Below, in pieces: positions 15,379 to 20,200 of a stretch of 20,200 bases of DNA (its first letter is position 1; the number at the start of each line of letters is the position of its first letter). This DNA comes from Candidatus Peregrinibacteria bacterium (lineage in GTDB: Bacteria; Patescibacteriota; Gracilibacteria; UBA1369). Where the stretch lies: assembly GCA_014728765.1 (NCBI GenBank), contig WJLA01000066.1:1-20200 (forward strand), read 5' to 3'. Both the position numbers and the translations under genes were made by a program. The notes below the pieces were generated by a model that saw nothing but the letters and a program-made list of their open reading frames with translations, had not been told where the DNA came from and made no database searches.

Positions 15379-16323
15379 TTATATTTTTTCAGCCACACGA
15401 AGCTTTGCGGACCTTGACCTTGGATTAATTTCAATTTCCTTTTCAGATGGTGTGATTGGCTTTTTTGTGATAATTTTAATTTTTGGATTCAACTTTGTTG
15501 TTGTTAATTCATCAGGCAAATTAATATATTCTCTCGATTGATCCTTAAAAAAGGTTTTTACAATTCTGTCTTCAAGAGAATGATAAGAAACGACAACTAT
15601 TCTTCCACCCGCTTTAAGACAATTCACTGCTTGATTCAATACTTTCAACAGAGCATCAAGCTCATGATTCACCTCTATCCTTATCGCTTGAAATACAAGT
15701 GTCGCCGGATGAGCTTTTTTCTTGGAAAATTTTGAATGCTTTACCCTAGCTACAAAATCAGCTAAATCTGAAGTAGTTAGAAATGGCTCAGCTCTTCTTC
15801 TTTCAACAATTTTTGCAGCAATTTTTCCGGATTGCGGCTCCTCACCAAAATCTTTAAAAATCTGTTTCAATTTTTCCTCTGAATATGTATTTACTACTTT
15901 AGAAGCAGTCAAATTGACCCTTTGATCAAAACGCATATCCAATTGCCCCTCCCTTAGAAATGAAAAACCTTTCTCAGCATCATCAACTTGAGGAGATGAC
16001 AAACCCAAATCCAACATAATTCCATCAATTTCCTGAAATCCCAGCTTTTCCAAGTTTTCCTCCAAAGTGTCAAAATTGGAATGAACAAAGATAATACGAT
16101 CCCTGAATTCAGCCAATCGCTTTTTGGCAAATTTCAAGTTATCTTGATCCAACTCAAAAGCTATCACTTTGGTATCATTATTGGTATTTTCCAATAGCAT
16201 TTTTGTATAACCTCCCAACCCCAAAGTGCCATCCACAAAAATTTGCTTTTTTGATTGCAAATTCATATTTTCAATCACTTCTTGAAGAAGTACCGGATTG
16301 TGTTCTTTAAAGCTTAAACTCAT
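15379..16323 (-). CDS. rsmH: 16S rRNA (cytosine(1402)-N4)-methyltransferase RsmH (MraW)
   Basis: RsmH methylates N4 of C1402 in the decoding centre of 16S rRNA. The 314-residue protein starts with HNPVLLQEVIE and has the SAM-binding loop VDGTLGLGGYTKMLL (30-44), AFELDQDNL (55-63), MLDLGLSSPQVDD (103-115), GFSFLREGQLDMRFD (119-133), the HPATLVFQAIRIEVN segment, and VVVSYHSLEDRIVK near the C-terminus, ending with a basic RSRSAKLRV. All core motifs are present and length matches the family (about 313). ATG 16323 was chosen; an in-frame TTG at 16344 would add seven lysine-rich residues with no family match. The mraZ gene that usually precedes rsmH is absent; a 308-base gap with repeats lies upstream instead. 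Confidence 0.95.
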   Translation of the reverse strand: MSLSFKEHNPVLLQEVIENMNLQSKKQIFVDGTLGLGGYTKMLLENTNNDTKVIAFELDQDNLKFAKKRLAEFRDRIIFVHSNFDTLEENLEKLGFQEIDGIMLDLGLSSPQVDDAEKGFSFLREGQLDMRFDQRVNLTASKVVNTYSEEKLKQIFKDFGEEPQSGKIAAKIVERRRAEPFLTTSDLADFVARVKHSKFSKKKAHPATLVFQAIRIEVNHELDALLKVLNQAVNCLKAGGRIVVVSYHSLEDRIVKTFFKDQSREYINLPDELTTTKLNPKIKIITKKPITPSEKEIEINPRSRSAKLRVAEKI

Positions 16324-16362
16324 TATTTTTTTATTTTTGTTCAAAAGTTATGATCAACATTA

Positions 16363-16379
16363 GTACAACTTTTTTGATC
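16363..16379. repeat. 17-base direct repeat, copy 1, upstream of rsmH
   Basis: GTACAACTTTTTTGATC, identical to the copy at 16442-16458 except for one base (A/G at the third position). The copies start 79 bases apart, in the rsmH upstream region and in the same orientation. Where mraZ exists it binds short repeats before its operon; these are of a different sequence, so they may be sites for another regulator. Confidence 0.6.
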
Positions 16380-16441
16380 GATCACTTATATACTGAAATT
16401 ATTACTTTAAAAGCCAAAAGTCAAAAGATTTGTTCAATCAC

Positions 16442-16458
16442 GTGCAACTTTTTTGATC
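16442..16458. repeat. 17-base direct repeat, copy 2, upstream of rsmH
   Basis: GTGCAACTTTTTTGATC, the second copy of the repeat at 16363-16379, 119 bases before the rsmH ATG. Confidence 0.6.
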
Positions 16459-16631
16459 TAAAATTGCGAAAAATATCAATTTCAGCTCTACAGAAAGGAA
16501 TAATAACATAGAATAAAATATTCTTGTCACAAAAAGCACATATTGCATAACAAAATTATTCTAACTCGGAACAAAAATTATGTACAAAGTCCAAAATAAC
16601 AGTACAATAAGGAAAAGTTTAAAATAAAAAA

Positions 16632-17105
16632 ATGCAATACCTTCCACCGGAACTAATCGTTTTTCTAGCTTCCATGCTACCTTTAACAGAAATCAACGGC
16701 TCAATACCTCTTGGTTCATATCTGGGATTATCGCTAACTTCATCATTCTTTTGGTCACTCCTGGGAAACATGCTGATAGCCTTGATCGGATTAAAATTGA
16801 TACATCCGGTAATGAATATGATTATCAAAAAAATCGGATTTTTGGATAAACATTTTGAAAAAAAATTTAAAAAACTACATCACAAACATTCAACGAAATT
16901 CAATGAGCTCGGAGCTTTGTTTTTAGCAATTTTCGTCTTTTTGCCACTGCCGGGAAGCGGCACCTATACAGGTGTCTTGCTTGCATACCTGTTTTTGATA
17001 CCTTTTCCTCACGCCCTGGGAGCCATATTCGTGGGAAACTTATTTAAAGCATTAATTTTAACCGGAGGAGTTAACCTGTTTATTAATATCCCATTCCTTT
17101 CCTGA
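16632..17105 (+). CDS. Small multidrug export family membrane protein (COG2426, Sm_multidrug_ex)
   Basis: A 157-residue polytopic protein with about four hydrophobic segments. Two re-entrant family motifs are clear: LPLTEINGSIPLG (16-28), of the 'PxxExRGAIPxG' type, and FLPLPGSGTYTGVLLA (103-118), of the 'PLPGTGAWTG' type. Between them is a basic amphipathic linker (KKFKKLHHKHSTKF). These motifs define the small multidrug export family, a relative of DedA membrane proteins. The name comes from annotation tradition; transport of drugs has not been clearly shown for the family, and a lipid or small-solute role is equally possible. The position-22 residue is Asn where many relatives have Arg. 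An AGGAAAAG stretch lies upstream but about 18 bases from the ATG, too far for a normal ribosome-binding site. Confidence 0.88.
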   Translation: MQYLPPELIVFLASMLPLTEINGSIPLGSYLGLSLTSSFFWSLLGNMLIALIGLKLIHPVMNMIIKKIGFLDKHFEKKFKKLHHKHSTKFNELGALFLAIFVFLPLPGSGTYTGVLLAYLFLIPFPHALGAIFVGNLFKALILTGGVNLFINIPFLS

Positions 17106-17113
17106 TATAATCA

Positions 17114-17148
17114 ACAATTTCATTAATAATGGAAAATTTGTTTTTTTT
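17114..17148 (+). terminator. Probable AT-rich terminator of the small transporter-like gene
   Basis: ACAATTTCATT and AATGGAAAATTTGT can pair imperfectly (with bulges) and are followed by eight Ts (17141-17148). It lies between two convergent genes. The stem is weak. Confidence 0.35.
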
Positions 17149-17226
17149 GAGACATTATCTATGACATAACCTTATTATAAACTACAAAACCATCTCTTGA
17201 TATATCATAACTATTTTTTGGTTTAT

Positions 17227-17667
17227 TCATACAATCACAGATTGATTTACAGTTATTCCAAGTGCTTTCCTGACCCAACTCTGAACAAGATACGGACCGA
17301 CAAACCCACAAATTTCCTCAAATTGATCATAGGGTATTTTTTTGTACAGCAATTCACCGGATTCCGGATCATTAAACTCCACCTTCACAAAATCATAGCA
17401 ATCTATCATTCCAACTACGGTTAATTCCCTTCTACCATCTGACCTTAACAAATTAACTTTCACTTTATCCAATGCTCCATATTTAAAAAGTTGATCATAC
17501 TCTTTTCTTGTAAAGGGTTTTATGATTCCAAGTTGCATTCTTCTACGTTCCTTCTGACGATATCTACTTGTTTCAATACTTTTTTTATCTGAAATCAAAA
17601 TTAATGATTCATCAGATTCAATAGTGTTTTTTTCCATGTAATTATTTTTACCGATATTATCATACAT
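17227..17667 (-). CDS. Unknown small protein, possible SH3-like/YolD-like beta domain
   Basis: Not recognised with certainty. The 146-residue protein has a charged, probably flexible N-terminus (1-45, ending in RYRQKERRRMQ). A compact region (about 65-125) follows with strands like KVKVNLLRSDGRRELTVVGM, VKVEFNDPESGEL and KKIPYDQFEEIC. The pattern of a short beta barrel closed by an '(I/V)P-(Y/F)-xx-(I/L)' step recalls YolD-like or other SH3-like domains; this is a weak resemblance. There is no signal peptide or membrane segment. An in-frame ATG at residue 11 (17637) is an alternative start. The gene is divergent from GAPDH, 87 bases away, and converges with the small transporter-like gene. 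Confidence 0.65.
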   Translation of the reverse strand: MYDNIGKNNYMEKNTIESDESLILISDKKSIETSRYRQKERRRMQLGIIKPFTRKEYDQLFKYGALDKVKVNLLRSDGRRELTVVGMIDCYDFVKVEFNDPESGELLYKKIPYDQFEEICGFVGPYLVQSWVRKALGITVNQSVIV

Positions 17668-17694
17668 TTTTCATAATTCGACAAAAAAGTAACT

Positions 17695-17723
17695 TTGCAT
17701 ATCATATTAAAAGGTTTTACAAT
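17695..17723 (+). promoter_or_regulatory. Promoter of the GAPDH gene
   Basis: TTGCAT (17695-17700) and TACAAT (17718-17723) are exactly 17 bases apart; the -10 is one mismatch from consensus. Transcription would start near 17730, about 25 bases before the ATG. Confidence 0.5.
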
Positions 17724-17754
17724 ATATTAAAGAAAACAAATAACAAAATAATCA

Positions 17755-18774
17755 ATGAAAAATAATAAAATAAAAGTGGCCATTAATGGTTTCGGAAGAA
17801 TAGGGCGACAGATTTTCAGAATTAATCATGAAATGGGAAATCCTTTAAATATTGTTGCCGTAAACAATTTAAACGACAACAAAACAACAGCTCATCTGCT
17901 TAAATATGATTCTAATTTCGGGACTATGGACGCGGAGATTAAAACTATCGGAAAAAATGAAATTTCAGTGGATGGAAAATCAATCAAATATCTTCAAATA
18001 AAAAATCCTGAAGAATTACCTTGGAAAGAAATGGGTGTAGACATAGTACTTGAATCAACAGGTGTATTCAGAGATAGAGATGGAGCATCAAAGCATTTAA
18101 CTGCCGGTGCGAAAAAAGTAATAATTACCGCGCCTGCAAAAAACCCTGATGCAACATTCGTAATAGGAGTTAACGAAAAATCTTATGATAAAAATAAGCA
18201 TTCAATTGTCTCCAATGCTTCTTGCACCACCAATTGCATGGCACCGCTAACAAAAGTTTTGAATGACAAAATCGGTATTCAAAAAGGTTCAATGACCACA
18301 ATTCATTCCTATACCAACGATCAAAGACTATTGGACTTGGAACACAAAGATTTGCGAAGAGCTCGTTCAGCCACTCAATCAATGATCCCCACAACAACCG
18401 GAGCCGCCATTGCTGTTACCGAAGTTATTCCGGAACTAAAAGGAAAACTGGATGGAATGGCTATCAGAGTTCCAACACCTGTGGTTTCTTTGTTAGATTT
18501 AACTTTCATTGCCAAAACCAAAACAAGTGCTGAAATTGTTAATAAAACACTAAGAGCGGCTGCCAGAGGAAAATTAAAAAACATCTTGGCGGTTTCTGAT
18601 GAACCATTAGTTTCAATAGATTATAGAAAAGATAACAGATCTTGCATCGTTGACAGTCTTTCTACTCAAGTTGTTGGAGGTAACCTTGTTAAAGTTGTAG
18701 CCTGGTATGACAATGAATGGGGATATTCCACCAGAACAGTTGAATTGGCAAAATTAATTTCAGATAAACTATAA
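17755..18774 (+). CDS. gap: Glyceraldehyde-3-phosphate dehydrogenase, type I
   Basis: This glycolytic enzyme converts glyceraldehyde 3-phosphate, phosphate and NAD(P)+ to 1,3-bisphosphoglycerate. The 339-residue protein has the Rossmann motif INGFGRIGRQIFR (10-22), the catalytic SNASCTTNC with nucleophile C157, the activating histidine H184 in TIHSYTNDQ, the phosphate-site loop RARSATQSMIPTTTGAA, and the C-terminal WYDNEWGYSTRTVEL. Length is normal. One cofactor residue is unusual: the aspartate that usually binds the adenosine ribose of NAD (in 'VNDLTD') is Asn38 here (AVNNLND). This may loosen NAD preference; the true preference cannot be read from sequence. It has its own promoter. No other glycolytic gene is next to it, and no clear terminator follows; only 53 bases separate it from the next gene. 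Confidence 0.96.
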   Translation: MKNNKIKVAINGFGRIGRQIFRINHEMGNPLNIVAVNNLNDNKTTAHLLKYDSNFGTMDAEIKTIGKNEISVDGKSIKYLQIKNPEELPWKEMGVDIVLESTGVFRDRDGASKHLTAGAKKVIITAPAKNPDATFVIGVNEKSYDKNKHSIVSNASCTTNCMAPLTKVLNDKIGIQKGSMTTIHSYTNDQRLLDLEHKDLRRARSATQSMIPTTTGAAIAVTEVIPELKGKLDGMAIRVPTPVVSLLDLTFIAKTKTSAEIVNKTLRAAARGKLKNILAVSDEPLVSIDYRKDNRSCIVDSLSTQVVGGNLVKVVAWYDNEWGYSTRTVELAKLISDKL

Positions 18775-18810
18775 AATATTTTGACTTATTATTTCAATAA
18801 TATTAGGGTA

Positions 18811-18829
18811 ATGCCTTAATAATAGGCAT
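18811..18829 (+). promoter_or_regulatory. Hairpin overlapping the start codon of the unknown gene at 18828
   Basis: ATGCCT, seven bases (TAATAAT), AGGCAT: a perfect 6-bp inverted repeat. Its 3' arm includes the first two bases of the start codon and the only AGG nearby. In RNA it would hide the start site; as DNA it could be an operator. There is no T-run, so it is not a terminator. Confidence 0.4.
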
Positions 18830-19823
18830 GAAACCACTAAAAAATTTTTTTCAAAATAATCCTGAGCAATTTGACTCTGAGAAGTGTTTTAAATCGCTCA
18901 TAAATGAGTGTGAACAATTTCCCGAATCAAATAAATACAATTTGTTGCATACTCTAAATCTTGCAAAAGAAGCTTGCACGGGGCCGGATCAACAACCGCT
19001 TCTGACATTTGAAGAATTTTTAAAAATTTACTCTGAGCTTCAAAAAAAATGTTCTGAGAATGAAGATGAAATTAACAACTGGCACTGCTTTATTCGAGAA
19101 AGCAAAAATTTGATCAGAACTCAAGCAACCAGAAACGCACTGGAAAGAATTTTATCCAAAACGGCTGTTTCAATAGAAAATGGGGATATTACTTCACCTT
19201 TGGAATATTTGGTAAAAATCAATTTTTGGATCAATTTGCCAATAGTTAATGAAAAACAATCTGCAGAAAATCAGCTTATAAGACTAATACAAGATTTTGC
19301 GGATTTAATTGAAGCTTATCCCGAAGAATATGAACTATTCAAACAATTTATCAGCTTTGAAAATAAACACGTCTTAAGAAACAAATTTTGGTATCATACG
19401 CTACTCCAAACACTTTTTCAGATTGGCACTGCCAGAAAAAGAAATGACAGACAAGAGTATCAAAAAAAACATCAACTTTTTCAAGAATTGATAGATTTAA
19501 TTTATTCACCCCTAATTGATAACAATAAAGCAATATTTTTAGGTAAACTATCGAAACTAGATCTTGAAGTAACTTTGGAACTGGGGGAAGTTTTGATTAA
19601 ATATTGCTATCTCAAAAATAGTATTGGCATGAAAGATCATCAGGATCTGGAATACATCAACAAAACTTCAGGACAAAACTTTCATCGAATGAAAAATAAC
19701 GAAAAGAAATTCAAAAACAGTCAAGAAATTGCAAAAGAAAAAAAACAAAACGCCTATCATATTTATATGGAAATCACTGAAAGAATCAGATATTGCCTGG
19801 AAATGTATCCGAAAAAACATTAA
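18828..19823 (+). CDS. Unknown helical protein
   Basis: I do not recognise this 331-residue protein. It is predicted almost wholly alpha-helical, with no signal peptide, membrane segment or enzyme motif. Segments include FDSEKCFKSLINECEQFPES, NYNLL-type helices, and SPLEYLVKINFWINLPIVNE. Aromatic-rich helices lie near the middle (HVLRNKFWYHTLLQTLFQIG), and a basic, charged stretch ends the protein (KKFKNSQEIAKEKKQNAYH). Its composition is like the neighbouring genes. It lies 53 bases after GAPDH and 20 bases before the CrtI-like gene, all on the same strand, so it may be co-transcribed with either. The start is ATG 18828, inside a hairpin. It could be a helical-repeat or scaffolding protein, but nothing in the sequence decides this. 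Confidence 0.75.
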   Translation: MKPLKNFFQNNPEQFDSEKCFKSLINECEQFPESNKYNLLHTLNLAKEACTGPDQQPLLTFEEFLKIYSELQKKCSENEDEINNWHCFIRESKNLIRTQATRNALERILSKTAVSIENGDITSPLEYLVKINFWINLPIVNEKQSAENQLIRLIQDFADLIEAYPEEYELFKQFISFENKHVLRNKFWYHTLLQTLFQIGTARKRNDRQEYQKKHQLFQELIDLIYSPLIDNNKAIFLGKLSKLDLEVTLELGEVLIKYCYLKNSIGMKDHQDLEYINKTSGQNFHRMKNNEKKFKNSQEIAKEKKQNAYHIYMEITERIRYCLEMYPKKH

Positions 19824-19843
19824 ACTCAAAAAAAATAACTTAA

Positions 19844-20200
19844 ATGGAGAAACAAAAGAAAATCATTATCATAGGTGCCGGACCGGGCGGTCTGACAGCA
19901 GCAATGGTATTGGCCAATCGAGGTTTTAATGTGCATGTATATGAAAAGGATTCAAGAGTAGGCGGTAGAAATCAAGCCATTGAAATTGATGGATATAAAT
20001 TTGACACCGGTCCCACCTTTTTGATGATGAAATTTATTTTGGACGAAGTTTTTCATGAAGCGGGCAAAAACATCGAAGAATATCTTGACTGCCAATTGCT
20101 GGATCCAATGTACAGACTGCAGTTTGACGATCAAAAAGTCGATTTTACACAAGTCAAAGAAAAAATGTATCAAGAACTGGAAAAAATGGGGATTAGTAAA
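19844..20200 (+). CDS. FAD-dependent oxidoreductase, phytoene desaturase (CrtI)-like, N-terminal part (cut by window edge)
   Basis: The first 119 residues are present and the frame is open at the window edge. They begin with the dinucleotide-binding fold KKIIIIGAGPGGLTAAMVLA (5-24; GxGxxG at G11-G16). After this come the acidic end of strand 2 (VYEKDSRVGGRNQ, with E37-K-D) and the region IDGYKFDTGPTFLMM, where CrtI-type desaturases have 'GPT' after 'FDxG'. This GPT(F/W) step and the VGGR(N/x) turn are typical of the CrtI/phytoene desaturase branch of the amine-oxidase-like flavoproteins. The family desaturates carotenoid precursors at the membrane, but it also includes retinol saturase-like and other isoprenoid oxidoreductases, so the substrate is open. 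The start follows the previous gene by 20 bases, without a Shine-Dalgarno sequence. Confidence 0.82.
   Translation, partial: MEKQKKIIIIGAGPGGLTAAMVLANRGFNVHVYEKDSRVGGRNQAIEIDGYKFDTGPTFLMMKFILDEVFHEAGKNIEEYLDCQLLDPMYRLQFDDQKVDFTQVKEKMYQELEKMGISK

Larger units (their letters stand above)
16324..16631. other. Divergent intergenic region between rsmH and the small transporter-like gene
   Basis: No gene is seen in these 308 bases. They hold two copies of a 17-base direct repeat and a TGATCGATCA palindrome (16375-16384) at the edge of the first copy. A plausible but weak -35 for rsmH (TTGACT on the minus strand, followed by AATAAT at short spacing) lies between the repeats. I see no structured RNA or terminator. 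Confidence 0.5.

Noticed and set aside
16324..16344. TTG start for RsmH
   Set aside because: It adds seven lysine/asparagine-rich residues not expected in the family; ATG 16323 gives the usual length.
19729..19929. Open frame of 66 codons bridging the unknown gene and the CrtI-like gene
   Set aside because: It overlaps both in another frame and has no coherent features; the flavoprotein frame with its GAGPGG motif is clearly the real one.
1..20200. Recoding of TGA (as glycine in Gracilibacteria/Absconditabacteria)
   Set aside because: TGA ends genes at 4715, 12119, 14237 and 17105 exactly where the families end, and no conserved glycine falls on TGA.
1..20200. CRISPR array, insertion sequence, prophage, tRNA or rRNA
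   Set aside because: No regular repeat-spacer pattern, transposase/integrase, cloverleaf or rRNA-like stretch was found by reading.

Overview
The window is AT-rich, densely packed bacterial DNA using the standard bacterial code: TGA ends several genes, for example at 4715, 12119, 14237 and 17105. The gene families and their form suggest a member of the Candidate Phyla Radiation (Patescibacteria), possibly the ABY1/Parcubacteria side. Pointers are a ComEC reduced to its membrane part, a sigma factor paired with a FecR plus DUF5667-like protein, LytR-CpsA-Psr and MraY cell-wall genes outside a full dcw cluster, a one-cluster ferredoxin, very short intergenic gaps, and an almost complete lack of Shine-Dalgarno sequences. 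The placement is an inference; there is no rRNA, tRNA, CRISPR array, transposase or integrase here to confirm it.

Layout. Positions 1-483 (minus) hold the start of a secreted surface protein cut by the window edge. From 575 (plus) a small ferredoxin overlaps an NrnA-type DHH phosphoesterase. Positions 1889-5876 (plus) form a tight four-gene cluster: a protein matching class II ribonucleotide reductase along its whole length but without the catalytic cysteine motif, a charged protein of unknown function, and two tandem membrane-anchored methyltransferases of the FAM173/ATPSCKMT type. A ComEC-like gene (minus, 5838-7298) converges on them, overlapping the last by 39 bases. A strong terminator at 7334-7366 separates it from a lipoprotein gene (minus, 7383-8447).

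From 8633 to 12119 (plus) is a cell-envelope operon: LCP glycopolymer ligase, D,D-carboxypeptidase-like penicillin-binding protein, and MraY. It meets a minus-strand block head-on: an ECF-like sigma factor (14830-14237) with its FecR/DUF5667-like membrane partner (14188-12161), and upstream of these rsmH and an ftsL-like gene (16323-14962). A small transporter-like gene (16632-17105, plus) converges with an unknown gene (17667-17227, minus). The right end carries glyceraldehyde-3-phosphate dehydrogenase, an unknown helical protein, and the start of a CrtI-like FAD oxidoreductase cut by the window edge.

Most genes serve the cell envelope: precursor synthesis (MraY), wall trimming (carboxypeptidase), polymer attachment (LCP), division (RsmH, FtsL-like), envelope signalling (sigma/FecR) and DNA uptake (ComEC). 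The best candidate for something undescribed is the 1889-5876 cluster, built around the RNR-like pseudoenzyme.
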